Assembly (NCBI RefSeq): GCF_000739935.1
Contig: NZ_BBJU01000027.1
Coordinates: 95,735 to 159,734, forward strand
Origin: Agrobacterium rubi TR3 = NBRC 13261
Lineage (GTDB): Bacteria > Pseudomonadota > Alphaproteobacteria > Rhizobiales > Rhizobiaceae
Length of the DNA stretch: 64,000 nucleotides
Direction of reading: 5' to 3'
Under the pieces are notes generated by a model. It did not search any database, was not told the origin of the DNA, and worked only from the letters and a program-made list of their open reading frames with translations. Shown here piece by piece: positions 54,269 through 64,000 of the stretch (positions within the stretch are counted from its first letter, which is position 1; each line of letters opens with the position of its first letter). The translations under genes were made by a program, and so were the position numbers.

Positions 54269-55340
54269 TGTGCTTCGCAGTAGCCCCGATGAGCGTCGGG
54301 CCTTGTTTGAAACGGTGGCGTCCGACCTGCAGACTCGGGCTGAGAATATCGAAAAGGATCTCTATGTCTGCTGGGTCCTCGACTTCCTATTCAATGGGCG
54401 AGCCAATGATCAGATCGGTCTTTATTTCAAAGGTGGCACCAGCCTTAGCAAAGCCTACAGCCTCATCAATCGCTTCTCCGAGGATATCGATATCGGAATT
54501 TACAAAGCTGATCTCCAAGTGCCGACTGAAAGCGAGATCGCCGCGCTCTCCTCGGTGACCAAGCAGCAAAAGGCATTAGCAGACGTGGTGGACGAGGCCG
54601 CGCGCCAGTACATATCTGGTCCCCTGAGGGAAAATCTTAGCCAGGAGATTGCCTTAGTCGAGACCGAAACCGGCCAAACCGGACATTTCTCTCTCGGTTT
54701 CGGCTACGACATCTACCGGAAGAAAGAGGCTCTCGACATTCTTGTGCTCCGATACAAGAGCGTTTTCGATACCAGCGGAGGCTATGTCGAGGCCGCCGTG
54801 CGCATTGAAGGCGGAGCGCGCCCGGACCCATTACCAGCAGAAGCGCGCGCCATTGTTGCCTACGTCGCCAGGGAAATGGGGGAAAGCGATTTCAAAGTCG
54901 AAAACGTTACGACCGTCAAGCCGGAGAGGACATTTTGGGAGAAGGTCCTCATCCTGCACGCAATGACGGAAACGACAGAAAAGCGCAGCGCTGAGGATAA
55001 TCCAGAACGAAAGGTTCCCGACCTCAACCGATATTCACGCCACTACTACGATGTCCACCAGATTTGGACCCACCCAGACTATGGCATGGTAACGGCTTCA
55101 ATGCGTGAACTCGCCGAGGCATGCCGACGGCATAAGGAACTGATGTTTCGATCGCCGGATCACCGATACGATCTGGCCGTGCCAGGCACTTATCGCCTGG
55201 TGCCGACACCCGATATGCGCAAAAAACTCGCCAGTGACTACGATAGAATGTCAGCGATGATCTTTGCAAATCCACCTGGTTTCGAAGCTGTCATGGAAAG
55301 TATTGAAGCGCTCGAGGATGCAGTCAACACGGTCAAATAG
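54249..55340 (+). CDS. AbiEii-like nucleotidyltransferase toxin
   Basis: A 363-residue protein of the AbiEii/AbiGii nucleotidyltransferase toxin family: [25 protein letters not shown] contains the GGTxLxK...SxDID metal-binding pattern near residues 60-85. HYYDVHQIW and [10 protein letters not shown] are the conserved downstream blocks. Such toxins modify tRNA or GTP and cause growth arrest, giving phage defence or plasmid stabilisation. It is complete. Confidence 0.87.
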   Translation: MRQGFINVLRSSPDERRALFETVASDLQTRAENIEKDLYVCWVLDFLFNGRANDQIGLYFKGGTSLSKAYSLINRFSEDIDIGIYKADLQVPTESEIAALSSVTKQQKALADVVDEAARQYISGPLRENLSQEIALVETETGQTGHFSLGFGYDIYRKKEALDILVLRYKSVFDTSGGYVEAAVRIEGGARPDPLPAEARAIVAYVAREMGESDFKVENVTTVKPERTFWEKVLILHAMTETTEKRSAEDNPERKVPDLNRYSRHYYDVHQIWTHPDYGMVTASMRELAEACRRHKELMFRSPDHRYDLAVPGTYRLVPTPDMRKKLASDYDRMSAMIFANPPGFEAVMESIEALEDAVNTVK

Positions 55341-55464
55341 TCGAACAGCAGCCTGCGACATTTCCATGCAGCTATTGTCGCGTTGGAGGTTGTCGGTCAG
55401 GCAAACGAGCGGTAAAAAGCCTAATGCTGGTCAAGCGACTGCAGGGACATTAAAAGGAATTCTT

Positions 55465-55668
55465 ATGCCTACCGGTACAGTTAAATTTTTCAATGATGAC
55501 AAGGGATTTGGCTTCATCACACCTGAGAATGGTGGAACCGACGTGTTCGTTCACGTCTCCGCTTCGCAACAGGGGGGATCGCTGAGAGAAGGTGACAATG
55601 TTACTTTCGAAGTTGGCCAGGACCGGAAAACCGGAAAATCAAAGGCTGAGAACGTCAGCGTGCTCTGA
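55465..55668 (+). CDS. Cold-shock protein (CspA family)
   Basis: A 67-residue single cold-shock domain: [32 protein letters not shown] with RNP1 (KGFGFI) and RNP2 (VFVHVS) RNA-binding motifs, ending [21 protein letters not shown] precedes ATG 55465; longer readings add a non-homologous leader. It binds single-stranded nucleic acid and melts RNA structure. It converges on dnaE2 across a shared hairpin. Confidence 0.93.
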   Translation: MPTGTVKFFNDDKGFGFITPENGGTDVFVHVSASQQGGSLREGDNVTFEVGQDRKTGKSKAENVSVL

Positions 55669-55679
55669 CCTATGGTCCG

Positions 55680-55719
55680 CGAGACCAGCCTGCCGCTAAA
55701 TAGTGGCAAACTGGTCTCG
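55680..55719. terminator. Shared bidirectional hairpin between csp and dnaE2
   Basis: CGAGACCAG (55680-55688) pairs with CTGGTCTCG (55711-55719), with an inner TGCC/GGCA stem. It lies 11 bp after the csp stop and 13 bp before the end of the convergent dnaE2, so it can serve both. No long T-tract. Confidence 0.65.
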
Positions 55720-55732
55720 CCCTCTACGGAGC

Positions 55733-58700
55733 TCAATGAAAATTGCGGCTCTTCACCTTGAGCGTATCGATGTGCAGATCACGCACGAAGATGTCCCGCG
55801 CCTCGGGCACCGGTTTTTGTCTATCGCGAGAATCCCCACCACCTGCCGAGCCGTGAGCAAACTCGTCTCCACGTCCTGATGGGGCTTTGAACACGACATC
55901 CATGTCAGCGAGACCAGAGAGGTCCGCAGAAAGGTCGAATAGCTGCTGGGCGACCAGGTGCACGACCTCCCCTTCCCGCTGGATTCGCCCGTTGATTGCC
56001 ATCATGGATGCCCCCAGAACGACACGGCGCCGCTTCTCAAAGAGACTCGGCCAGACGACGACATTCGCCGGACCTGTCTCGTCCTCAATCGTGATGAACA
56101 TCACGCCTTTCGCGCTCCCCGGCTTTTGCCGAACCAGGACAAGACCTGCGGTGTAGACCCATCGACCGTCGCGGGCGGACATCGCGTCTTCGCACGTCAC
56201 CATGCTGCGCTTGGTCAAGCTCTCCCGTAGGAATGCCATTGGATGTTCGCGCAGTGTCAGGCCGACGTGTCCGTAGTCTGCAACCACGTTATGGCCCTCG
56301 GTCATCTGCCGGAGCTCGACTTCAGGCTCCGCCTGCTCGGCGATCGATTTCTGCTCGCGGTCTGCAGCCGCTGCAAACAGCGGCAGTGGCTCGTCGCGCA
56401 GCGCTTTGATCGACCATAGCGCATCGCGCCGTTCGAGCTGAAGCGATGGCCGGAAGGCGTCGGCCTCTGCGAGTTCTACGAGAGATGCTGCCGGAACACC
56501 CGATCGTCGCCACATATCATCGACGGAACTGAACCCATCGTTCATGCGCGCGGCAACGATTCGAGCCGCATCCGACGCTGCCAAGCCCTTCACCATCCGC
56601 ATCCCAAGGCGCACGGCATGACGGTCGGTATTTCCAATTGGCTCCAGTGTGCAGTCCCAACGGGATCGGTTGATGCAGACAGGGCGGATTTCGACGCCAT
56701 GGACGCGGGCATCGCCGACAATCTGCGCCGGGGCATAGAAACCCATGGGCTGGGAATTCAGGAGCGCCGCGCAAAACACATCCGGGAAATGACACTTGAT
56801 GTAGTTCGAGGCATAGGCGATCAGCGCAAACGACGCAGCATGGGATTCCGGGAAACCGTAGGATCCGAAGCCTTCCAGTTGCGAAAATGTCTTCTCGGCG
56901 AACTCGGCCGTATAGCCGTTTCGCACCATGCCGGAGACCAGCTTCTCCTTGAACCTGCTGACCCCGCCCGTAAACTTGAAGGTCGCCATTGACTTGCGCA
57001 ACTGGTCCGCCTCTCCCCCGGTAAAACCCGCGCAAACCATGGCTACGCGCATCGCGCTTTCCTGAAACAGCGGCACGCCCAGTGTTTTACCAAGAACTGC
57101 CTCGAGCTCTGGCGTTGGATATTCGACCTTTTCCTTGCCTTCGCGGCGGCGCAGATAGGGATGCACCATGTCGCCCTGGATAGGACCGGGGCGCACGATC
57201 GCCACCTGGACGACCAGATCGTAAAATGTCCGAGGCTTCAGACGTGGCAGCATCGCCATCTGTGCTCGGGATTCAATCTGGAACGTGCCGAGGGTGTCGG
57301 CTTTGCGGATCATCGCGTATGTTGCCGCATCTTCCTGGGTGATGGTCGCGAGATCCAGATCATCGTTCTTATGCTCACGGATCAGATCGAATGCTTTGGA
57401 CATGCAGGTGAGCATGCCCAGTGCCAAAACATCGACCTTCATGAACTTGAGCGCCTCCACATCATCCTTGTCCCATTCGATGATCTGTCGGTCTTCCATC
57501 GTGGCAGGTTCGATCGGAACAAGGTCATCGAGGCGGTCGTGGGTGAGCACGAACCCGCCGGGATGCTGACCGAGATGACGTGGTGCGCCCATCAGTTGCT
57601 GTGCGAGTTGCAGCGTCAGCTTCAGCCTGCGGTCATCGGGATTGAGGTTCAATTCCCTCACATTGCGATCACTGACCTCTTCCGACCACGACCACATGCC
57701 CGACGACAATGCCTTGATCACATCCTCAGGCAGGCCAAGCACCTTGCCGACATCGCGAATGGCACCCTTGGCACGGTAACGGCTGACGGTCGCACACAGT
57801 GCCGCCTTCTCGCGGGTGTAGGTCTTGTAAATCCACTGAATGACCTCTTCGCGGCGCTCATGTTCGAAATCAACATCGATATCCGGCGGTTCGTCGCGCT
57901 CCTGGCTGATGAAACGTTCGAACAAAAGATCATTCGTCGAAGGGTCGATGCTGGTGACGCCGAGAATGTAACAGACGGCAGAATTCGCAGCCGATCCGCG
58001 CCCCTGGCAGAGGATTCCCTGCGAGCGCGCGAACTGGACGATGGAAAACACCGTCAGAAAATACGGCGCATATTTCATCGTCTTGATAAGATCGAGTTCG
58101 TGCCGGACTGTCGCCAGAACGTCTGGCGGCATACCTTCCGGATAGCGGTCCGGTACGCACTCCCAGACATAATGTTCGAGAGATTGTTGAGCGTCTTTAC
58201 CCGGAACGATCGCCTCCTCGGGATACTGATAGGTCAGCTCCTCAAGTGAAAACCTGCACTGATCGACAATTTCCATCGTCCGCCGTAGTGCCTCGGGATA
58301 GCGCGGAAACAGGCGTTCCATCTCTTCTGGCGGCTTGAGATATCGATCAGCATGACGTTCGCGCTCAAAGCCGACGTCGTCGATGGTCGATTTGGTGCGG
58401 ATGCAGGTGACGATGTCCTGAAGCTGCCGCCGCCCCGGCTCATGAAACAGCACGTCGTTGGTGACGACGGTTTTGACCTTATGCCGCGTGGCCATGTTGG
58501 AAAGATCGTGTAGTCGAAGCTGATCGTTCGGTCTGCGGCGCAGGCAAAGGGACACATAGGCTTGGGCGCCAAACACCTCTGCCATCTTCCTGAGCTGCAA
58601 CGCGCATGTATCGTCGGCGAGATCGGGAATGAGGATGCCGATCATGCCATCGGCGTAGGTCATCACATCGTCCCAATGGAGGATGCAGTTGTTTTTGCCG

Positions 58701-58996
58701 CCGCGCCCCTTGCCAAGCGTGATCAGTCGGGTCAGACGCGAATAGGCGGCCCGGTCCGTCGGATAGACCAGGATCGACATCCCGTCCTGTAGGTCAAGCC
58801 GACAGCCGACCACGAGACGAAGGCCGGTGGCGCGAGATGCTACCAGTGCCCGGATAATGCCAGCTAGTGAATTGCGATCCACGACACCGATGGCATCGAT
58901 GCCGAGGCTTTTCGCCGTCTCGAACAGTTCGGTCGCGCTGCTGGCACCGCGCAGAAACGAGAAATGGGTGGTGACCTGAAGCTCGGCATATCTCAT
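55733..58996 (-). CDS. dnaE2: DnaE2/ImuC error-prone DNA polymerase III alpha subunit
   Basis: A 1087-residue C-family polymerase. PHP domain at the start ([41 protein letters not shown]), the polymerase aspartates in [41 protein letters not shown], and [25 protein letters not shown]. Then a helix-hairpin-helix and a C-terminal OB domain ([31 protein letters not shown]). Length is about 1090, as for DnaE2 rather than DnaE1. ATG 58996 overlaps the imuB stop (ATGA). It synthesises past lesions with ImuA and ImuB during the SOS response. Confidence 0.95.
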   Translation of the reverse strand: MRYAELQVTTHFSFLRGASSATELFETAKSLGIDAIGVVDRNSLAGIIRALVASRATGLRLVVGCRLDLQDGMSILVYPTDRAAYSRLTRLITLGKGRGGKNNCILHWDDVMTYADGMIGILIPDLADDTCALQLRKMAEVFGAQAYVSLCLRRRPNDQLRLHDLSNMATRHKVKTVVTNDVLFHEPGRRQLQDIVTCIRTKSTIDDVGFERERHADRYLKPPEEMERLFPRYPEALRRTMEIVDQCRFSLEELTYQYPEEAIVPGKDAQQSLEHYVWECVPDRYPEGMPPDVLATVRHELDLIKTMKYAPYFLTVFSIVQFARSQGILCQGRGSAANSAVCYILGVTSIDPSTNDLLFERFISQERDEPPDIDVDFEHERREEVIQWIYKTYTREKAALCATVSRYRAKGAIRDVGKVLGLPEDVIKALSSGMWSWSEEVSDRNVRELNLNPDDRRLKLTLQLAQQLMGAPRHLGQHPGGFVLTHDRLDDLVPIEPATMEDRQIIEWDKDDVEALKFMKVDVLALGMLTCMSKAFDLIREHKNDDLDLATITQEDAATYAMIRKADTLGTFQIESRAQMAMLPRLKPRTFYDLVVQVAIVRPGPIQGDMVHPYLRRREGKEKVEYPTPELEAVLGKTLGVPLFQESAMRVAMVCAGFTGGEADQLRKSMATFKFTGGVSRFKEKLVSGMVRNGYTAEFAEKTFSQLEGFGSYGFPESHAASFALIAYASNYIKCHFPDVFCAALLNSQPMGFYAPAQIVGDARVHGVEIRPVCINRSRWDCTLEPIGNTDRHAVRLGMRMVKGLAASDAARIVAARMNDGFSSVDDMWRRSGVPAASLVELAEADAFRPSLQLERRDALWSIKALRDEPLPLFAAAADREQKSIAEQAEPEVELRQMTEGHNVVADYGHVGLTLREHPMAFLRESLTKRSMVTCEDAMSARDGRWVYTAGLVLVRQKPGSAKGVMFITIEDETGPANVVVWPSLFEKRRRVVLGASMMAINGRIQREGEVVHLVAQQLFDLSADLSGLADMDVVFKAPSGRGDEFAHGSAGGGDSRDRQKPVPEARDIFVRDLHIDTLKVKSRNFH

Positions 58997-60504
58997 GCGA
59001 ATATTCCCTGGATGAACCATTTGTGCGACCCGGTTTCGCTATCCACGCCATCGCCTGCCCGGAAAACCCAGAGACGCTCGCCCGCTTCATCTTCGATGAT
59101 GAAATAGTCCCGGACTGCGGCCCACTCGGATGTTCGCTGCCACCACTCGCCAAAAATCCGCTCCGGCCCATCGGCGCGTTTCACCTTGCGGCGTTTGCCC
59201 CGCCATGTGACGGAAACGGGAGGATGATCGGGCATCAATGCGATGACCTCTACCAGTTCGGGATGAGCGAGCAGTCGTACCGGACGCGGCCAGTGATGCG
59301 ACCAGGAGACGACAATGTCATCTGCAATGGGTGCAATCCGCTGAACGCTGCGCTCGGGAACGTCAGAGGCAACGGGGGCGAGACGATAGACACGCTGTCC
59401 ACGATTGCCGAAGATGTCGATGAGCGGAGTGATGTCCACGATCTCGTCTTCGACAAGCGAAGACGCCTTCTGTTTTTCCTCAAGCGGCTCCACCATGATC
59501 GCCGCAAGGGTCAGCTTCTCGATCCCGAAGCCAGGATCGATCTTTTCGGTCATGTCGCGAAACAGTTTCGTCAACCAGGCGACATCGCGGGCGGCCTTTG
59601 CCGTTCCTGCCCGCAGCGCCTGGGTCGTGTTGTCGACCTTGTGGACGATAAGATCGACGCGGCGAACACCGAGCCCCTTTTTCTGAAGCTGGTTGCAGAG
59701 TTCTATGACCAGACGACCGACATATTTGTCGATCGTTTCGGCAGCACCGATCGGCTCCTGGAAAATGCGGCTGACTTCGATCAGTTCGGGCGTGCGGATG
59801 GGGTCTATGGGTTCGCCGGTGCGGCCGAAGATCTGATCGAGACGGCGGGCGATTTCCGGTCCGAAGCGCAGTGTCAGTGGTGCCCGCGACGTCGCAGAAA
59901 GCTCACCGATGGTTCGAAAGCCGAGCGTTCTTAGATCACCCACCATCTTTTCAGGCAGACGCAACAGGGAAATCGGCAATCGCTCGACCGCCTTTACGGT
60001 TTCGCCGCGCGGCACGATCACCGTCTCTCTGGTGATGGCACGTGCGCAGGCATGAGCGGCACCCCATGTGTCGGCAATGGCAACACGGGCCGTCAGCCCC
60101 CTGCCCCGAAAGCGATTGGCAATCCCGCTCAACATGGCAAGCTCTCCGCCCCGGAGATGGTCGGCACCATCTGTGTCCATGACGATGCCATCAGGCGCAT
60201 CGACTGCGACGATCGGAGAGTATTGGCTCAGTGCCCAGAAGGTAATGCGCTCCAGCGCTTCGGCGTCCGCCTTCGGATCGGCATCGATCATCATCAGTCC
60301 CTGAAACAGCGCCTGTGCCTTTGCTGCCTGCATGCCGATACGCAGACCTGCCTTCTTCGCGGCAACATCTGCCGCCGACACCCAGCGTTTTGATCCGGAT
60401 TTCGCGATCACGGCGATGGCCCGTTCAGCCGGAATGCCTGGATCGGCGCGACGAATGCGATCCGTCGACAGATCCGGAAGGTAGATCGATACGACCCTGG
60501 TCAT
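58993..60504 (-). CDS. imuB: ImuB, Y-family-like mutasome protein
   Basis: A 503-residue Y-family polymerase homologue: [72 protein letters not shown], HhH region [23 protein letters not shown], and the little-finger-like C-terminus. ImuB lacks polymerase activity and links ImuA, DnaE2 and the beta clamp. ATG 60504 ([11 protein letters not shown]) was chosen. It still overlaps imuA by 80 bp, indicating tight coupling. Confidence 0.92.
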   Translation of the reverse strand: MTRVVSIYLPDLSTDRIRRADPGIPAERAIAVIAKSGSKRWVSAADVAAKKAGLRIGMQAAKAQALFQGLMMIDADPKADAEALERITFWALSQYSPIVAVDAPDGIVMDTDGADHLRGGELAMLSGIANRFRGRGLTARVAIADTWGAAHACARAITRETVIVPRGETVKAVERLPISLLRLPEKMVGDLRTLGFRTIGELSATSRAPLTLRFGPEIARRLDQIFGRTGEPIDPIRTPELIEVSRIFQEPIGAAETIDKYVGRLVIELCNQLQKKGLGVRRVDLIVHKVDNTTQALRAGTAKAARDVAWLTKLFRDMTEKIDPGFGIEKLTLAAIMVEPLEEKQKASSLVEDEIVDITPLIDIFGNRGQRVYRLAPVASDVPERSVQRIAPIADDIVVSWSHHWPRPVRLLAHPELVEVIALMPDHPPVSVTWRGKRRKVKRADGPERIFGEWWQRTSEWAAVRDYFIIEDEAGERLWVFRAGDGVDSETGSHKWFIQGIFA

Positions 60505-61177
60505 CACACGCTCCAACGATAAATTCGGCACATTCGCCAGCACGCGACCGCATCAGTTCCAGCAACCATCTTGCCCGCCCAACACCCGGCACGGGTAAGT
60601 CCTGCGACGAAAGCACACTTATCCTCCACCGGGTGGTCGACGCCGTCGGCTGGCCAAAATCATTGGCCTCCGTCTGTCGTCGCCACCTGCGAACAACAAG
60701 CGCCAAGCTTCCCTTCTTTTCCGCCGCAAGCTGAAGCCGCCGGCTCGCCAGCATCGGCAGTCGCACGACCTCGCCGACGACCGCGCCCAGCCCACCGAAG
60801 GAGAGCGCCTCTTCCATTGAGGCAAGCACGTCCTCTTCGCGATCGCTTTCCACGAAGATCACGCGGTTTGCGTCAAGACCTGCCTGCGCGAGCGCAGGAA
60901 AGAACAAATCCGGGCGCGTCAGGCACCAGACGATCTTGCCTTTGGTGCGAGCGGCAACGCCTGCCACGAACAGGGCCGCGGCTGCCCCATCGACGGTTCC
61001 GGTGCCTCCTCCTGCAAATTCATGAAGAGCGCCTCTGACGAGACCGCCTCCTGGCAGCACCGCGTCGATTGCGCTTACCCCGAACGGCAGACACTCAGCT
61101 TGCTTGGCCACGACGCCTTCCAGCGAAGCGATGCGACCACGCAGATCCGCTATGACATGCTCGCGCGCAGCAGCCAT
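60425..61177 (-). CDS. imuA: ImuA, RecA-like mutasome protein
   Basis: A 250-residue ImuA/SulA-related protein: LPFGVSAIDAVLPGGGLVRGALHEFAGGGTGTVDGAAAALFVAGVAART, KIVWCLTRPDLFFPALAQAGLDANRVIFVE and ALSFGGLGAVVGEVVRLPMLASRRLQLAAE. It resembles the RecA core without a full Walker A and is thought to regulate the mutasome. First gene of imuA-imuB-dnaE2, 66 bp from a LexA box. Confidence 0.92.
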   Translation of the reverse strand: MAAAREHVIADLRGRIASLEGVVAKQAECLPFGVSAIDAVLPGGGLVRGALHEFAGGGTGTVDGAAAALFVAGVAARTKGKIVWCLTRPDLFFPALAQAGLDANRVIFVESDREEDVLASMEEALSFGGLGAVVGEVVRLPMLASRRLQLAAEKKGSLALVVRRWRRQTEANDFGQPTASTTRWRISVLSSQDLPVPGVGRARWLLELMRSRAGECAEFIVGACDDQGRIDLPSGSVDGSHSSRRSRHSG

Positions 61178-61243
61178 CGTTCACGCAATCCTTCCGGTTC
61201 GTGTCGTTTATAGGAACAGCTTCATGCCGTTTTCAATGTTGAA

Positions 61244-61258
61244 GTTCACGTTCTGTTC
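61244..61258. promoter_or_regulatory. LexA (SOS) box of the mutasome operon
   Basis: GTTCACGTTCTGTTC is an exact GTTC-N7-GTTC, the direct-repeat LexA site of alphaproteobacteria. It lies 66 bp upstream of imuA. The rest of 61178-61527 shows no gene. Confidence 0.88.
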
Positions 61259-61527
61259 CTGCGCCCAATGAGAGTCAAGAGGCGCTAAATTAGGAAAGCA
61301 GTCCTCTATTTTTAGCAACTCGAGAAATTCGCAAATTGAATCAGTGAGTAAGATTTGGAACGGTGCTTGGTAACGTGCACAAAATAAATTTCAGGAGAGC
61401 CTGATCAATCCCTCAGCTTCGGCTGTCAATGCATGCAAGCTCCGCTGTCCGCAGGCCTCATATTCAGGAACCATCCTATGCCGATCGCGCTTACCAATGC
61501 TGAAGCTTGAAGAAAGGTAGCACCGAA

Positions 61528-62283
61528 GTGGTCGAAGCCAGGGTACGCGTCATCGATCTCGAAACAGGAGGCAATGGCCCGAACGACGTTTGTGAGATCG
61601 GCTGGCAGGATGTCGTCATCGACCTAACTGGAAAGTGGCAGGTCACTGACGAGCGCGGGGCGCTGTTCGTCAACCCTGGACGTCCCATCTCACCCGACAC
61701 GATGGCGATTCATCATATTCTGGATGCCCAAGTCGCGGATGCTCCCTTCTGGAAAGAAATAGCGTCAACCGTTCTCCGTCCACCCGGCCGTATTGACGCC
61801 TTGGCAGCTCATCGAGCCGCTTTCGAGCAACGATATTGTACACCGCGGTTTACAGGCGGAACACCTTGGATCTGCACATGGAAATGCGCGCTGCGTGTCT
61901 GGCCACAACTTCCGCGGTTTTCCAACCAGATGCTGCGTTATCAACGAATGCCCACCGGACTGGTGCATGAAATCGGCCTCCCAGCGCATAGGGCTATGCC
62001 CGACGCCTACGTTACGGCTCATCACCTCCGAGACATGTTGAACCAAACCTCGCTTGAGGATTGCCTGACGTGGAGCAACGAACCGGGACTTCTACCGCGT
62101 GTGCCTGCCGGACCAGACCGGGGAAAACCCTGGGGTCGCATCAGCATCGAGGCGCTGAACGCGTTTATCGCAGATCGGGATGTGGACGTGCGCTTCAGCG
62201 CACAGACTGAACTGGATCGGCGGATTGAGGACAAGCCGTCTCGGGATGCGGAACCGGCACAAGGGACTCTTGGATTCGAATGA
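61528..62283 (+). CDS. DnaQ-like 3'-5' exonuclease
   Basis: About 251 residues of the DEDD exonuclease fold. Exo I VRVIDLETGGNGPNDVCEIGWQDV (Asp and Glu), ALFVNPGRPISPDTMAIHHI typical of the epsilon-like group, LAAHRAAFEQ where relatives have AHNAxFD, and the final HRAMPDAYVTAHHLRDML (His-Asp of exo III). The exo II aspartate appears replaced by Glu, so activity may be altered. GTG 61528 has AGAAAGG upstream; TTG 61507 is an alternative. It may co-operate with the mutasome or act in nucleic-acid turnover. It overlaps the next gene by ATGA. Confidence 0.8.
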   Translation: MVEARVRVIDLETGGNGPNDVCEIGWQDVVIDLTGKWQVTDERGALFVNPGRPISPDTMAIHHILDAQVADAPFWKEIASTVLRPPGRIDALAAHRAAFEQRYCTPRFTGGTPWICTWKCALRVWPQLPRFSNQMLRYQRMPTGLVHEIGLPAHRAMPDAYVTAHHLRDMLNQTSLEDCLTWSNEPGLLPRVPAGPDRGKPWGRISIEALNAFIADRDVDVRFSAQTELDRRIEDKPSRDAEPAQGTLGFE

Positions 62284-62600
62284 GCAACAAGTATCCGGAT
62301 ACGCCCGATGGTCGATACTTCGTCGTAAAAGGAAGGCTGTGGCGTCGCAGCAGTCCTAAACTCGATGAGGAAACCCGTACGGCACTGGTCAAGGATTTGA
62401 TGGTGGCACGCCGGGCAGTTCGCGATGCATCGGCAGGCTCACCAGCGATGATCGAAGCACGCAAGAAAGTGGATGCAGCCAAAGTTGCCCTTGGAGAACG
62501 CGGTCCGGTCTGGTGGGATGACGACGCGCCTGACTTCAATCGCCATCTCGCCAGGAACACCCCCTACGCTACATGGTTTGCACAGTTGGAAATGGAATGA
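62280..62600 (+). CDS. Conserved-type hypothetical protein
   Basis: A 106-residue soluble protein, translationally coupled to the exonuclease (ATGA). It starts YPDTPDGRYFVVKGRLWRRSSPKLDEETRTALVKDLMVARRAVRDA and ends GPVWWDDDAPDFNRHLARNTPYATWFAQLE. The first part looks like a beta-hairpin followed by helices; there are no cysteines, membrane segments or catalytic motifs. I do not know its function. Confidence 0.7.
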   Translation: MSNKYPDTPDGRYFVVKGRLWRRSSPKLDEETRTALVKDLMVARRAVRDASAGSPAMIEARKKVDAAKVALGERGPVWWDDDAPDFNRHLARNTPYATWFAQLEME

Positions 62601-62655
62601 GATGTGATGGCACCTGGAAGACAAAAATCTGACCCGCTGAGCGAAGGACACAGGG

Positions 62656-63162
62656 ATGGAATTTGATCTGGCGCGGTTCATCAAAGCGCAACAAGATACG
62701 TACGCAAAAGCCTTGCAGGAGTTAAGCGACGGACTGAAGAGGTCTCACTGGATGTGGTTCATCTTTCCGCAAATTCACGGACTTGGTCGATCGGAAACTG
62801 CCCGCTTTTACGCGATCTCTGGGCGTTCTGAAGCCGAAGCCTACCTGGAACATCCTGTTTTGGGCGCCCGTTTGGAGGAGTGCACGCGCACCATGCTCAG
62901 CCATCCCAGCCTCAGTGCACGCGAAATTCTTGGCTCTCCCGATGACCTCAAGTTTCATTCCAGCATGACGTTATTTGGCATCGCCGCCCAGAGTGGTTCG
63001 TCGTTCGAGACTGCCCTCAACGTTTTTTATAGAGGTCAAGGCGATCAAGCCACGCTTGCAGCACTGAAGAACCATGTACGATCAGACGCTTACCGACTTT
63101 CGCAAAAGTCCCGACTTAAGGTAGCTAAACCAAGTTTCGGCCGCGTGAAAGCGCTTTCGTAG
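62656..63162 (+). CDS. DUF1810 family protein
   Basis: A 168-residue protein of the DUF1810 family: LARFIKAQQDTYAKALQELSDGLKRSHWMWFIFPQIHGLGRSETARFYAISGRSEAEAYLEHPVLGARLEECTRTML, with the diagnostic SHWMWFIFPQ block, and KFHSSMTLFGIAA later. All-helical, cytoplasmic, function unestablished. GAAGGACACAGGG precedes the start. It lies 55 bp after the hypothetical gene, same strand, probably co-transcribed. Confidence 0.88.
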   Translation: MEFDLARFIKAQQDTYAKALQELSDGLKRSHWMWFIFPQIHGLGRSETARFYAISGRSEAEAYLEHPVLGARLEECTRTMLSHPSLSAREILGSPDDLKFHSSMTLFGIAAQSGSSFETALNVFYRGQGDQATLAALKNHVRSDAYRLSQKSRLKVAKPSFGRVKALS

Positions 63163-63493
63163 ACGGCTATATTCGACGGCGTCGCGGCGCCGAGACCTAA
63201 ATTTCCATACATCAAGGATGCATTTTTGCTCCCTTTACGATCTTATCGACGACCTTCTTTTAGGCTCTAAGTGCCAGTCCTACCAGTTTCGAATTGTCGG
63301 GGCCGAACTGGGCGAACACCTCCCTGTTGGCGGCGTCGTGAGGTCGCGGGCGAATACTATCCGCCCGCTTATGCATCATGCTGCATCGATTACGGGAAGC
63401 CTTCCTGAACATTTTGATGGAGAGTTTCGGTAAGAGGGAGGGATCAGAAAGATCGGTTGCAGTTCCTCGTCTGCTGTCACCAGGCTCGTTGAC
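63163..63493. other. Intergenic region
   Basis: About 330 bp after the DUF1810 gene. I see no gene on either strand with a credible start; the small upstream part of the final gene's frame (from 63430) is discussed there. Confidence 0.45.
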
Positions 63494-63523
63494 TTGGAAG
63501 CGCTGAACCACCATTTGTGTGAC

Positions 63524-64000
63524 ATGCCGAAGCGTGAAAAAGATGAGATCGAACTGATCAGGACATGGACCCTGCCAGCCACGGTAACAATGGGGTCGGC
63601 CGTTCGGGCGAAAGGCGTTCTTCAGGAAATACAAGCAAGGCTGCCTGCGATCTCTAAAAAGTCGATCTCGCTGGAAGGTGTCGATCTTACACTGGCGATG
63701 ACAGCCAACGATAAGACCGCATTCAACGCGGCAGCGGCTATCGTCGCGAAAGTGGTGGCGGAAGCCGGAGCAATGCCGGTCATCCCGCGAGAAATCGAGG
63801 ACATCCTCACGATCAAGACTAGCGAGCGACATCGTTGGCTTGCAGACGGTCGTCTGCCGAGCGCCGGGACGAGGACCGTCAGACTGAACGGACGCGCTCG
63901 TCAGATTACGTTCCATGTGTTCGACCCCAAGGTGGTGGAGGATCTTCTCGACAGAGGAGCCGCGGAAGAATGGCGTGTGGAGGATGCCGAGGCAAAAGCT
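63524..64000 (+). CDS. Unidentified protein, 3' end beyond the window
   Basis: An open frame of at least 159 residues that runs off the right edge. It reads MPKREKDEIELIRTWTLPAT, a helical KGVLQEIQARLPAISKKSISLEGVDLTLAM segment, AAAAIVAKVVAEAGAMPVIPREIEDIL, and a basic part ERHRWLADGRLPSAGTRTVRLNGRARQITFHVFDPKVVEDLLDRG that looks like a DNA- or RNA-binding beta-hairpin. Codon use is like its neighbours. Start is unclear: ATG 63524 lacks a good ribosome site; TTG 63494 is in frame, and the frame is open back to a TAA near 63430. I do not recognise the family. Confidence 0.65.
   Translation, partial: MPKREKDEIELIRTWTLPATVTMGSAVRAKGVLQEIQARLPAISKKSISLEGVDLTLAMTANDKTAFNAAAAIVAKVVAEAGAMPVIPREIEDILTIKTSERHRWLADGRLPSAGTRTVRLNGRARQITFHVFDPKVVEDLLDRGAAEEWRVEDAEAKA

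Noticed and set aside
57161..58249. A 362-codon plus-strand frame opposite dnaE2
   Set aside because: It is a complement-strand shadow of a clearly conserved polymerase gene and has no recognisable domain or ribosome site.
59023..59934. A 303-codon plus-strand frame opposite imuB
   Set aside because: Antisense shadow; the minus strand carries the conserved ImuB motifs.
1..64000. CRISPR arrays, tRNA/rRNA genes, intact insertion sequences or a repABC replication origin
   Set aside because: No regularly spaced repeats, cloverleaf-like sequences, transposase genes with terminal repeats, or RepA/B/C-like proteins were seen on reading the window.

Overview
The window looks like part of a large conjugative plasmid of an Agrobacterium/Rhizobium-type alphaproteobacterium (Rhizobiaceae). 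The basis is a Ti/At-plasmid-type transfer region with TraR/TraM quorum-sensing control, an RSF1010-like nick region, a rhizobial ROSE thermometer ahead of hsp20, a plasmid-borne imuA-imuB-dnaE2 operon with an alphaproteobacterial LexA box, and many ABC-transporter/catabolic islands. Family names come from reading the translated sequence; no database search was run.

Layout. (1) 0-9.1 kb: an organosulfur scavenging block, all on the minus strand, with two DszA/NtaA-type flavin monooxygenases, a DszC/acyl-CoA-dehydrogenase-like enzyme, and an Ssu-like aliphatic sulfonate ABC transporter followed by an SsuD-like monooxygenase. (2) 9.4-11.4 kb: hsp20 behind a sigma32-like promoter and a ROSE element, a DUF982 gene, and a dead tyrosine recombinase. 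(3) 11.4-20.1 kb: an XRE regulator divergent from a membrane di-iron desaturase plus a PhnD-like protein. These face a minus-strand operon of a quaternary-amine-type (OpuC/YehZ-like) ABC transporter, a HutC-type regulator and a histidine-ammonia-lyase homologue that lacks the MIO-forming Ala-Ser-Gly triad. This suggests uptake and trimethylamine elimination from a histidine betaine such as ergothioneine or hercynine. (4) 20.6-23 kb: a zinc-type COG0523 GTPase with two Zur-like boxes, then remnants of another COG0523 gene and of a GNAT acetyltransferase. (5) 23-27.3 kb: a chemoreceptor, an AraC regulator and a quinone-oxidoreductase-like enzyme.

(6) 27.6-41.3 kb: an amine-catabolism-like island. 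A polyamine/opine-type ABC transporter and an aldehyde dehydrogenase diverge from a GntR regulator, a class III aminotransferase, an acetolactate-synthase-like TPP enzyme and a short-chain dehydrogenase. Then come two orphan OmpR-like regulators and an alpha-oxoamine synthase. A 12-bp element, TTTGATGTCACA, recurs as inverted pairs at two promoters and imperfectly at a third, tying the island into one regulon. (7) 41.5-52.6 kb: an MNT-HEPN fusion, then traR, traM and the divergent traAFBH / traCDG operons around oriT and a near-consensus tra box, ending in a secreted SNase-like nuclease. (8) 52.7-64 kb: a WGR protein, an AbiE-type toxin-antitoxin pair with two matching operators, a cold-shock protein, the SOS mutasome operon, an exonuclease, a DUF1810 protein, and an unidentified gene running off the end.

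How it fits together: region 6 lies directly upstream of traR. In Ti plasmids traR expression is tied to opine-uptake loci, so this island may be where a nutrient or self-made signal is coupled to conjugation. That coupling is inference. The MIO-less lyase cluster and the island next to traR are the two best candidates for undescribed biology.
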